Assembly (NCBI RefSeq): GCF_001724815.1
Contig: NZ_MEDO01000014.1
Span: 576,568-640,567, forward strand
Origin: Arenimonas sp. SCN 70-307
GTDB taxonomy: Bacteria; Pseudomonadota; Gammaproteobacteria; Xanthomonadales; Xanthomonadaceae
DNA length: 64,000 nt
Direction: 5' to 3'
Under the pieces are notes generated by a model, which made no database searches, had not been told where the DNA came from, and worked only from the letters and a program-made list of their open reading frames with translations. Of this stretch, positions 1 through 11,659 are shown piece by piece; positions within the stretch are counted from its first letter, which is position 1; each line of letters starts with the position of its first letter. Both the position numbers and the translations under genes were made by a program.

Positions 1-94
1 TTTCTGGCTGGCGGCTGGGCGTGACGGCTTGGCCGGCTCATTGATTCTTTCGTCCAGGGCGACTAGAAAATGGGCGCGCAAGCGCCCTTGGACC

Positions 95-1456
95 TCAGAA
101 GGCCGTTGCCATTGCCGCGTCGGGGCTTTTCGGCATCAACCACGCTGCCATTCTTCGTAAATTCTGTGCGGTTGCCGCCAATAGGAACTCATCTCGGGCA
201 CTTTTCAGGCCGCGTAGCCGCAACCTGTCTAATCGCAAGATGCGTTTGAGGTGCGCGAACAGCATCTCGACCTTCTTCCGATGTCGCCGTGACTGGGCAT
301 ATCTCTTCGTCGTCGACAACTGGCGCGCCACGTCCCGTGCGGCCTCGTTCACCTGGCGGGCGATCCTTCGATGCGTCGTGTTGGGGCAGCACCGCGCTTT
401 CAGTTCGCAGCCAGCGCAGTCGTGAAAGTTGCTGCGATAGATCAGCGTGTTGTCCGCGGTTGGTTTGCCGCTGGATCGCAGCGGCTTGCCTTGGGGGCAG
501 CGATATTCGGCTGCGGCCGCGTCCCACGTGAAGTCGGATCGCCCCAGCGATCCATCCTTGCGCTCGGCTTTGTCCCAGACCGGCACATGCGGTTCGATGT
601 TTTTCTCATCCACCATCCAGCCGAGCATTTCTGAGGTGCCGTAGGCGGTGTCGCCGATGAGCCGGGTCGGCTTGAGGTCGAAGCGCTGCTCGACCCGATC
701 GACCATGGTCCGAGTTGCTTCGACCTCGTTTGTCCGATACGCAGGCGTGGCCTCCACATCGACGATGACGCCCGCCTTTACATCGATCAGGTAGTTGGTC
801 GAGTAGGCGTAGAAGGCGGGGCCGCCCGGCGCCGCGGTCCATTGCGCCGCCGGGTCGGTCAGCGACACGTTCTTGGGCGTCGTGCGCGGCGCCTCAGCCT
901 CGTCGAGCGCCTCCAGGTACTCGCGAACCGGGCGTGTGAGCGGCGACTCCCGGTCCCAGGCGGCGTCGGCGCCCGGCACGCCCTTCTGCCGGTTGGCATC
1001 CGCCTTGATGACGCTGGCGTCGATCGCGAAGCCCTCGCCGCCGACCAGGCCTTCGGCCAGGCAGCGCTCGAGCACCTTCTCGAACACGAACCGCAGCGTG
1101 TCGTTGTCTCGGAAGCGGCCGTGGCGGTTCTTCGAGAACGTCGAGTGGTCCGGCACGGCATCCTGCAGGCCAAGCCGGCAGAACCAGCGATACGCCAGGT
1201 TCAAGTGGACTTCTTCGCACAGACGGCGCTCGGAGCGGATGCCGAAGCAGTAACCCACGATCAGCATCCGGATCAGCAGGGCCGGATCAATGGAAGGACG
1301 GCCGGTGTGGCTGTAGTGCGGGGCCAGATGCTGGTGCAACTCGCCCAGGTCCAGGAAGCGGTCGATGCCGCGGAGCATGTGGCTCGCCGGGACGTGGTCT
1401 TCGAGGTTGAAGGCGTAGAACAGGGGCGCTTGCCCGGTTTCCTGACGTCCCATCAT
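95..1456 (-). mobile_element. IS1182-family transposase (DDE), apparently intact ORF; IS ends not resolved
   Basis: 453 aa ORF with IS1182-like N-terminus (PSIDPALLIRMLIVGYCFGIRSERRLCEEVHLNLAYRWFCRL), DAS..KADANRQ and C-terminal RRHRKKVEMLFAHLKRILRLDRLRLRG. Confidence 0.9.
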
Positions 1457-1757
1457 CGCTGCGATTTCCGCTTGCTCAATGGGAGATCAGTGGACCAGCT
1501 TCCGCCGGTCGATTCAACTGGATTTCCGGCGATTGGTCGAGGAGTCAGCCAGCAGCAACGGTACCGACCAAGTTGCACAGGTCACTTCGAAGCGGCCCGA
1601 CACTCCGGGTCTGACGCCGAGACAGACCATTGCAGATTTCAGCGGAAGCCGTATCGGACTTTTGCGTGATACTGCAGGCCGTCAGGATTTCCACAGGTCT
1701 CGCGCCGGCTTCCGGCGGAGAGTGACCAATACGATCAAGGATCGAAGGACTTAAACC

Positions 1758-2399
1758 ATGCACCAGGATTCCGACCCTGCGTCGAGCAACCATTGGGAAG
1801 ACGTTTATCGGACCAAGTCTAGTGACAAGGTCAGTTGGTATCGCCCGCATCTCGATATCTCGATCGACCTACTTTCCAAGGCCGGCGCCAGCCCGCACTC
1901 ACGCGTCATCGATGTGGGGGGCGGCGCATCCACGTTGGTGGATGACCTGTTGGAGCTAGGCGTCGCCAATATTACGGTCTTGGATCTGTCCGAGCAGGCC
2001 TTGGCACTGGCGCGTCAACGGCTGGGAAACCGGGGCTCGGAAGTGCGCTGGATGTGCGCCGACATTCTCACCGCCACCTTGCCGGACGCAGGCTTCGACC
2101 TTTGGCACGACCGTGCTGTCCTGCATTTCCTCACTACCCCCGCATCAGAGAGGCGCTATGCGGAGCAGGCCGCTAGGTCCATACGGTCAGGAGGACAAGC
2201 CGTCATAGGCGGTTTCGCGCCGGACGGCCCTGAGCGATGCAGTGGCTTGGAGGTAGCGCGCCGTTCGGCCCAAGACATTGCCGCCGTGCTCGGAGATGCG
2301 TTCGAACTGGTCGAGGAACGATACGAGAACCACACGACGCCGGGTGGGACGACACAGGCCTTTGCTTGGGCTCGGCTTCGTCGGCTCGACGGTGGCTGA
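1758..2399 (+). CDS. class I SAM-dependent methyltransferase
   Basis: Motif I VIDVGGGASTLVDDLL, NITVLDLSEQALALARQRL. Confidence 0.85.
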   Translation: MHQDSDPASSNHWEDVYRTKSSDKVSWYRPHLDISIDLLSKAGASPHSRVIDVGGGASTLVDDLLELGVANITVLDLSEQALALARQRLGNRGSEVRWMCADILTATLPDAGFDLWHDRAVLHFLTTPASERRYAEQAARSIRSGGQAVIGGFAPDGPERCSGLEVARRSAQDIAAVLGDAFELVEERYENHTTPGGTTQAFAWARLRRLDGG

Positions 2400-2742
2400 G
2401 GCCCCGGGCAAAACTGGTTGCAGGCGGAGTTTTTCAACGGAATAGACCCAGAGCGGACGGTCGAGATTTGGGGCCAGATCGTAGGAATCCGTACCGCTCG
2501 GCTGCTCGAAGTGGGCGATGTCGGCCCGGCGAAGATTGAGTGCCGCAGACGCTGTTGATGCGGGCCAGCCGCGGCGCTGTTCGTTCTGCTGCTGCATATC
2601 GCGCTAGCCCCTCGCACGTCGGCGCGGGGGTGCGATGCAGGATTGGCGTTCGCTGCCGCGGGCGTAACCGAAAGTTAATGTCAATAACCATAGGCTGCGG
2701 CGCTTGGTCGAATCTACGCACTTTCACAAGGGATGCTCACCT

Positions 2743-3834
2743 ATGCCTCCGCGCCGCCTTCCCGGCCTACTGCTGTGCCTTTGTATGGTTCCATTCTCGG
2801 CGCTCGGAGAGGCCTTGCCGCAGAGCGACCCCGACGCCACAACGCAGCTGGCGGCTGTGGAGGTACAGGGCGAAAGGCCTGGTCCGGGCTTGTGGAGAGT
2901 CGAGAAAGGCGATCACGTCCTGTGGATTCTCGGCACGCTGAGTCCGCTGCCCGCCAAGGTCGAATGGCGTTCGACCGAACTCGAGGCGCGCCTGGCCGAG
3001 GCCGAAGCGGTCATCGACCGGCCCGGCGTGCAGGTAACCAGTGGGGCCGGCAAGTGGCGTACAGCAATGGCGCTCCCGTCGTTGCTTGGTGCCCGCAAGA
3101 ACCCGGACGGCGCCACCCTGCAGAACGTCGTCTCGCCAGAGTTGTATGCCCGCTGGGCGAGCCTCAAGGCCATCTACCTCGGCCGTAATCGCTCGGTGGA
3201 GCGCTGGCGGCCGGTTTTCGCCGCCGAGAAACTGCAAAGCGAAGCCGCAGATAGCGTAGGGCTGAAGTTCGGATCGCCGGCCTCGGCGCTGGTGCACAAG
3301 ATCGCGGAGCAGCGCGAGCTGCCGGTCATCAAGCCGAACGTCGCCATCGTTATTAACGACTTGAAGGTTACGATCAGGGAGTTCAAGGCCAACGCACTGG
3401 GCGATACCGATTGCTTCGAGCGCACGCTGCGGCGTTTCGAGTCCGATCTCGACCTGTTGCGCGCCCGCGCCAATGCCTGGGCCGAGGGTGACGTGCCGTT
3501 GCTGCGCGAATTGCACGAAGCCGACCCGGAAAGTGCCTGCCTGGACGCCGTCCTGGGTGCGTCGGCGCTGCAGAAGCGCGGCCTTGACGACCTTCCTGAA
3601 AAGAAGCGCCAGGCGTGGCTCGCCGCCGTCGACAAGGTACTCGACGAGCACCGCATCAGCGTCGGCCTGCTTCCGATATCCGAGCTGCTGAAGCCCGACG
3701 GTTACCTCTCCGATCTCGCCAACCGCGGCTATGTCGTCACCGCGCCGGACGAGGATGAATCTGAGGATGAGAGCGACGTGGAGCTCGCGCCGACGCTCGA
3801 TCAAAGCGCCTCGACGCCCGCCGGTTTTGAGTAG
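2743..3834 (+). CDS. TraB/GumN family protein, probably exported
   Basis: Signal-like N-terminus MPPRRLPGLLLCLCMVPFSALGEA; WRVEKGDHVLWILGTLSPLPAKVEW typical of TraB/GumN. Confidence 0.75.
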   Translation: MPPRRLPGLLLCLCMVPFSALGEALPQSDPDATTQLAAVEVQGERPGPGLWRVEKGDHVLWILGTLSPLPAKVEWRSTELEARLAEAEAVIDRPGVQVTSGAGKWRTAMALPSLLGARKNPDGATLQNVVSPELYARWASLKAIYLGRNRSVERWRPVFAAEKLQSEAADSVGLKFGSPASALVHKIAEQRELPVIKPNVAIVINDLKVTIREFKANALGDTDCFERTLRRFESDLDLLRARANAWAEGDVPLLRELHEADPESACLDAVLGASALQKRGLDDLPEKKRQAWLAAVDKVLDEHRISVGLLPISELLKPDGYLSDLANRGYVVTAPDEDESEDESDVELAPTLDQSASTPAGFE

Positions 3835-4052
3835 CGGTCGGGCCGATCTGGATTCCAATCCAGCCTGTGCAAGAGATTGGAAGTGAAGCGCCCCGGCCGA
3901 AGGCATCCAATTGCGCCACTTCGGCCTGAGCGCCACCCTGCAGCCATGATCTGCCTGTCCAGCCCAAGACTGATTCCAGCAGCGGGTCCGATCAAGGCGC
4001 GACGGCATAACCAACGCGCCCTGAGTGGCCACGCCAGCCAGCCTCAGGCAGC

Positions 4053-4083
4053 GGCGCCAGCACATTGGTTATGTGCTGGCGCC
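4053..4083. terminator. 13-bp perfect hairpin between convergent genes, possible bidirectional terminator
   Basis: ggcgccagcacat / tggtt / atgtgctggcgcc. Confidence 0.4.
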
Positions 4084-4091
4084 GGGAGCTG

Positions 4092-4637
4092 TCACGCCGC
4101 CTTGCGCAACGCCACCTTCGGGAAATCCACCGGCACGTCGAGCGCCACGTTGACGTAGTTGGTGAACAGGTTGAGCGCGATGTGGGCGAGGAGCTCGACG
4201 ATGGCTTCGTCGTCGAAGCCGACGTTGCGGAGGGCCTGCACGTCGCTGGCGTCCACTGCGGCGCGGCGTTCGACCACCTTCAGGGCGAAGGCGAGTGCGG
4301 CGGCGGTTTGCGGATCGGTGCTGTGGCCCAGCTGGGCGGCGGCCATCTCGTCGGCGCTGGCGCCGGCCTTGCGGCCCAGGGCGGTGTGCGCGGCCAGGCA
4401 GTACTCGCAGGCGTTGCGGTTGGCGATGGCCACGGCCACCTGCTCGCCCAGCTTCGCCGGCAGCGAGCCGCCGCCGAGCGCGCCGAAGCCGGCCCACATC
4501 TGCTGCAGCGCGGCCGGCGAGTTGGCCACGGCGCGGAACATGTTGGGCGTGGCGCCGAACGCGCCCTGGATCTGGGCCAGCAGCGGCTGGCTGGCGGCGG
4601 GGGCGGTGTCGGGGGTGTGGAGGGGAACGCGGGACAT
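4092..4637 (-). CDS. carboxymuconolactone decarboxylase / AhpD-like alkylhydroperoxidase family protein
   Basis: ACEYCLAAHTALGRKAGAS (CxxC...H); start taken at MSRVPLHTPDTAP. Confidence 0.85.
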   Translation of the reverse strand: MSRVPLHTPDTAPAASQPLLAQIQGAFGATPNMFRAVANSPAALQQMWAGFGALGGGSLPAKLGEQVAVAIANRNACEYCLAAHTALGRKAGASADEMAAAQLGHSTDPQTAAALAFALKVVERRAAVDASDVQALRNVGFDDEAIVELLAHIALNLFTNYVNVALDVPVDFPKVALRKAA

Positions 4638-4740
4638 GGGATTCTCCGGAAGGGTCGCGCCGATTGCGCCAACACAGGATCGGGCGCCAGGCCGGCGTTT
4701 GGGTGATACTTCGTCCGGGATTCTTGATGGAGCGTCCGGA

Positions 4741-5556
4741 ATGGCCGTCGACCGCCTGCAGGGCCTGCTGAGCCGCTTTTCCGTGAGCGCCCGCCTGTTC
4801 CACAGCGGCCCGCTGTGCGGCATCAACGATTTCGCCGACAACGGCATGGGGCAATTGCATCTGGTGCGGCGCGGGCCGCTGGAAGTACGCCACGCCGGCG
4901 AGGTGGTGCAGGTGACCGAGCCGAGCCTGCTGTTCTACCCGCGCCCGCTGGCGCACCGCTTCATCAGCGACGACACCGTGGGCGCGGACATGGCCTGCGC
5001 CAACCTGGCCTTCGGCGGCGCGGTGTCGGCCGGCGTGTCGATGGGCGCCACCCACCCCATCGCCCGCTCACTGCCACCCTTCGTGGGCCTGCCCCTGACC
5101 GCCCTGCCCGGCGCCGCGCCCGTGCTCGAGCTGCTGTTCGACGAAGCCTTCGCCCAGCGCTGCGGCCGGCAGATCGTGGTGGACCGCCTGTTCGACGACA
5201 GCGGGTTGATTACCGAGGGGCCACTGGCAGGGCTCGGCCACCCGCAGCTGGCCAAGGCCCTCGTGGCGATGCACGACGAACCGGCGAACCCGTGGACGCT
5301 GGAGACATTGGCCGCCCACGCCGGCATGTCACGTAGCCGATTTGCAGAGGTTTTTTCCCAGGTCGTCGGCGAGACACCCGCCGCCTACCTGGCTCAGTAT
5401 CGGATCACGCTGGCGCAGCAGGCCCTGCTGCGCGGCGAGGGGCTGGAGCGGATTGCGCACCAGGTGGGGTATGGGAGCAGCGCGGCCCTATCGCGCGCCT
5501 TTAGCGCCGTTTGTGGCGTTTCGCCCCGGGGCTGGCGCCGCTCGTTGCCGGACTGA
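4741..5556 (+). CDS. AraC family transcriptional regulator
   Basis: C-terminal AraC HTH: LAAHAGMSRSRFAEVFSQVVGETPAAYLAQYRITLAQQALLRGEGLERIAHQVGYGSSAALSRAFSAVCGVSPRGWR; divergent from the AhpD-like gene. Confidence 0.9.
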   Translation: MAVDRLQGLLSRFSVSARLFHSGPLCGINDFADNGMGQLHLVRRGPLEVRHAGEVVQVTEPSLLFYPRPLAHRFISDDTVGADMACANLAFGGAVSAGVSMGATHPIARSLPPFVGLPLTALPGAAPVLELLFDEAFAQRCGRQIVVDRLFDDSGLITEGPLAGLGHPQLAKALVAMHDEPANPWTLETLAAHAGMSRSRFAEVFSQVVGETPAAYLAQYRITLAQQALLRGEGLERIAHQVGYGSSAALSRAFSAVCGVSPRGWRRSLPD

Positions 5557-5600
5557 TCGGCGAGGTCGCGCACCAACGCCAATGGATTGGTGCAGCGGCG

Positions 5601-6422
5601 TCAGTCGTTCATTTCCGCCAGCAAGTCACGGGACTTCGTATCGCCCTGTGACGCCGCCTGCTCCAGCAAGCGGCGCGCAGCAGCGCGATCGCCTTCCTCG
5701 TTTCGCTCGATGCGCATGAGGGCCGCGTTGTAGGCGGCGATGGCGACGCCGTGCTCCGCAGCGAGCTCGAACCCGTCCAGCGCCTTCTCACGGCAAAGGT
5801 AAAAGACGTCCCAGCCGATGGCGGCATGAAGCAGCAGCTCCGCGTCACCGCCGTCGATGAAACGTTGCTCCATCCCCGCGGCCCAGCCATGCGCCAGCGG
5901 CACCAGCACCTCGTCTCCCTCGGCCACCTCGTAGTAGCCACTACCGTTGCGGGCGGTGTATGCCTGCTTGGTTAGTCGAGTGGAGCCATCCGGTGACAGC
6001 CAGAGAAAACCGTCGGCACCGAGCACCGGCATTCCATCCAAGGCTTTGGACAACCGCTGCGCAAGCGGGCGGTCGCCACCACCCGTCCAAGAGCCCAGGA
6101 GCACCACCCTCTCGGTGGCCTCGTTGATGTGCGGCCGAATGACTGCCGCCAGTTCTTCTACCTGCATCATGCGGCCATCGGGGCCATACAGGTGCCAGGG
6201 GCTGGAGGCCAGCGAGATGGAGACCTCGCTGTCCGAGTCTGGATAGGCCTCGGCATACGCGTACACCGCCCGGCTCGAGGGAATGCAGGTCTGCGCCTCG
6301 GCGTTACAGCCCTTGACCACCTCAGTGCCGCCGAGACCGAGGCCCGTATCGCAAGCCGTGACGGCACCAGAGAGGGCGAACAGAAGGAAGATTCCGGAAC
6401 TATGAGAGAGAGGGCTGAGCAT
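5601..6422 (-). CDS. putative lipoprotein with C-terminal SEL1/TPR-like segment
   Basis: MLSPLSHSSGIFLLFALSGAVTACDTG lipobox-like N-terminus; AAYNAALMRIERNEEGDRAAARRLLEQAASQGDTKSRDLLAE. Confidence 0.55.
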   Translation of the reverse strand: MLSPLSHSSGIFLLFALSGAVTACDTGLGLGGTEVVKGCNAEAQTCIPSSRAVYAYAEAYPDSDSEVSISLASSPWHLYGPDGRMMQVEELAAVIRPHINEATERVVLLGSWTGGGDRPLAQRLSKALDGMPVLGADGFLWLSPDGSTRLTKQAYTARNGSGYYEVAEGDEVLVPLAHGWAAGMEQRFIDGGDAELLLHAAIGWDVFYLCREKALDGFELAAEHGVAIAAYNAALMRIERNEEGDRAAARRLLEQAASQGDTKSRDLLAEMND

Positions 6423-6480
6423 GGCGTGCGCCTTGTGATTCAACTCATTTTCGGGCTCCGCTGCCCGGTTCACGCAAGCT

Positions 6481-7067
6481 TACACCTGCGCCAACCTCGC
6501 CTTGGGCGGCGCGGTACGGGCCTGCGTGGCGATGGCCGGCACGCATCCCCTCGCCCGCTCGCTGCCGCCCTTCGTGGGCCTGCCCCTGGCCGCCCTGCCC
6601 GGCGCCGCGCCCGTGCTCGAGCTGCTGTTCGACGAAGCCTTCGCCCAGCGCTGCGGCCGGCAGATCGTGGTGGACCGCCTGTTCGACGAGGCCCGCTGGC
6701 CGCGCTGGGCCGCCAGCAGCTGGCCAAGGCGATCGTTGCGATGCACGACGAACCGGCGACGCCCTGGACGCTCGAGACCTTGGCCGCCCGCGCCGGCATG
6801 TCACGTAGCCGATTTACAGAGGTTTTTTCTCAGGTCGTCGGCGAGACACCCGCCGCCTACCTGGCGCAGTATCGGATCACGCTGGCGCAGCAGGCGCTGC
6901 TGCGCGGCGAGGGACTGGAGCGGATCACGCAGCAGGTGGGGTACGGAAGTGCGGCGGCGTTGTCGCGGGCGTTTAGTGCAGTCTGTGGTGCAACGCCACG
7001 GGCATGGAGGGTGCTCCGGACTGAACACCATACGTCTGGCGCAATCGAACCACGTGGAAAGCAGTGA
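6481..7067 (+). pseudogene. 5'-truncated, frameshifted duplicate of the AraC regulator at 4741..5556
   Basis: Near-identical to ~4995..5556 (YTCANLALGGAVRACVAMAGTHPLARSLPPFVGLPLAALPGAAPVLELLFDEAFAQRCGRQIVVDRLFDE, then frame change, then AARAGMSRSRFTEVFSQVVGETPAAYLAQYRITLAQQALLRGEGLERITQQVGYGSAAALSRAFSAVCG); N-terminal half absent; about 19 nt missing near 6690. Confidence 0.85.
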
Positions 7068-7183
7068 TAGATCTGATGGCCTGCCCGCGCTCGCAGGACC
7101 GGGCGCCACGACCACATCAGTCCTGAAGCTTCAGCAGATCGACCGGGAGTAGCCCCTCCGGTGTCTTGAGCGGGCGCCTAGAT

Positions 7184-8134
7184 CTACCGACAGCAAGCCA
7201 AGAAATCGGCCGCGTTTGTCGCATCTATCCTCACGTGAAGCGTGCCGGGGGGCGCAGGCGAAGATAGTTCAACAAAACTTCTCCGATGAAACAGGTTCTG
7301 CGGAAAGATTGCGATGCAGCGCTCGCCGTTCTTTGAGGACGGATACAAGATCGCTTCGTAGCCAGCGGCAAGGATTAGGCCTGCCAGGACCTGGCTCAAA
7401 GCCGGCACCTCAAACTGAATTGGCCACTGCCGCCAGTTCGTAGCCATCACAGCACGCTGAAGAGTGCTCGGCGTGCGAATCACGCGAATCTTGCTGCGCT
7501 GAATCCGCAGCGCACGCATGGCCTCAAGCAGTTCTGCGGGCATCTTGAATTTTGCAAGTGCTTTGCACAGCGGCGCCAATGCCTTTAGATCAGTCAGATC
7601 AAATGCGTGCGCGATGACGCCGTGCATAAAGACCACTGAGTGACTTTCGCGAGGCATCAGGGAAAAGTCATTCGGGCTAAGCCCAGCGACACTTCCCACT
7701 CTCGCGACACCGTACTTTTCTCGATAAGCGGTCTCCTCATCAGAAGCGATGTAAAGGGCGGGCCACGGAGATCGCACATCAGTAGGAATATCGCGCCCAA
7801 CATTGAAGCGGCCGCCGACGGAAAACAGACTACCGATCGGCGAGAGAGGATCTAGACTGTAACGATGTGGAACGATTCGACACCAGTTAGACAGCTCGAC
7901 CTCGCAAGCGCCAGGTTCTTGCAGGGCGTCTGTTAGCTGTGACCTCACTGCATTACGCTGGGATTCAAAGCCAAAGTGCAGGAGGTTATGTAGTCGGTCG
8001 AGCTGGGAGGAAAGGCGATTCCATCGATCCAGGTCGACGCTGGAAAAGCGATCCAGTTCCAACACCCCATTTGTGCTGGGCGGCGCGGCTCCATGGCCGC
8101 TTGGAATGGGCTGGCGAGGTCGATGCTTAGGCAC
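7184..8134 (-). CDS. RES-domain toxin (putative NAD+-degrading), large variant
   Basis: RES-like LFSVGGRFNVGRDI...ALYIASDEETAYREKYG; GTG start at 8134 overlaps the upstream antitoxin stop; the ORF could extend to 8191. Confidence 0.75.
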   Translation of the reverse strand: MPKHRPRQPIPSGHGAAPPSTNGVLELDRFSSVDLDRWNRLSSQLDRLHNLLHFGFESQRNAVRSQLTDALQEPGACEVELSNWCRIVPHRYSLDPLSPIGSLFSVGGRFNVGRDIPTDVRSPWPALYIASDEETAYREKYGVARVGSVAGLSPNDFSLMPRESHSVVFMHGVIAHAFDLTDLKALAPLCKALAKFKMPAELLEAMRALRIQRSKIRVIRTPSTLQRAVMATNWRQWPIQFEVPALSQVLAGLILAAGYEAILYPSSKNGERCIAIFPQNLFHRRSFVELSSPAPPGTLHVRIDATNAADFLACCR

Positions 8135-8552
8135 CGGTTGACGGCGACCCGGAAGGCAGCGTGCGCGCCTGCTCGGCGATCGCACTAACAATAAACTTTC
8201 GAAGTTTGTCGTACCGGCCCAGCCGAATCATATCGCGAGGCGCGACATCACCCAGTAGCGGGTTCACCGCCTTGAACCAAAGAGCTGTCTTGACGGCATC
8301 TCCGTCGAAGACGCCAGCCACCAAATTGATGACCGAACCAATTTCCTCAAGGCGGTCGCGAACCTTGCTGGGAATGGCATCATCCCAGCGCACAGACGAT
8401 GGAGCCACCTGGGCGATCTTGGAGACTTCGTGCTTCTTGAGTCCTAGTACTTCTGCGACGGCCTTGGCATCAAAACTCGCGCCTTCGCCGAATTGCATGT
8501 AATCCCGCGCGGGGACGTTGGCGAACAAGTTGGGGCGCATCACTTTCTCCAC
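8127..8552 (-). CDS. Xre/MbcA/ParS-type antitoxin (DUF2384 toxin-binding domain)
   Basis: FDAKAVAEVLGLKKHEVSKIAQVAPSSVRWD HTH-like region and C-terminal NPLLGDVAPRDMIRLGRYDKLRKFI. Confidence 0.8.
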   Translation of the reverse strand: MEKVMRPNLFANVPARDYMQFGEGASFDAKAVAEVLGLKKHEVSKIAQVAPSSVRWDDAIPSKVRDRLEEIGSVINLVAGVFDGDAVKTALWFKAVNPLLGDVAPRDMIRLGRYDKLRKFIVSAIAEQARTLPSGSPSTGA

Positions 8553-8750
8553 CCCAGTCTACCTCTGGGAGTGAGTACTCTACCACGCTCCAACCACGAT
8601 TCAACCACGCCCTTGGGGGCGCGTTGCCTCCTCCCACGATACGCCCGGATTCCCCATAAAATCATTAACTTAGAGGACTCGCGACTGAAGTTTAGTCGAG
8701 AGACTCGGACTCAACTCCGCCATAAATGGGCGACAAACCTATGCGTTGCT

Positions 8751-11435
<2,685 letters not shown>

Positions 11436-11538
11436 TGCACTTCCTGCGGCCGGCGGCGCCGGCGGTCCATGTGGGTTTCGTCCAGACCGGCAAGTTTAGC
11501 CCACCCCGCGAGCTGACCGCCCTTCGCCGGGGTATGGG

Positions 11539-11625
11539 CCGAAAATGGGGTCAGAGTCAATTTCGGCCGAGAACTCCGGCTTCCGCCGCACCTTCGCCCG
11601 AAATTGACTCTGACCCCATTTTCGG
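11539..11625. repeat. 28-bp perfect inverted repeat, ggggtcagagtcaatttcg type, 31-nt spacer
   Basis: ccgaaaatggggtcagagtcaatttcgg (11539-11566) and its exact reverse complement (11598-11625). Confidence 0.9.
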
Positions 11626-11659
11626 TCGCTATGCTGCGGGCTGGACCCGGAGCCCCCCG

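Noticed and set aside
2400-2700. Possible small gene or IS scar (minus-strand ORF ...LWVYSVEKLRLQPVLPG, tttttcaacggaatagaccc)
   Set aside because: No recognisable domain or terminal repeats; cannot separate it from non-coding sequence without a database search
8680-8735. Sequence ggactcggactcaactccgccataaatgg resembling a tmRNA 3' end, considered as an att remnant
   Set aside because: Only partial resemblance by eye, with no acceptor-stem partner, CCA end or integrase gene nearby; would need a tmRNA/att search
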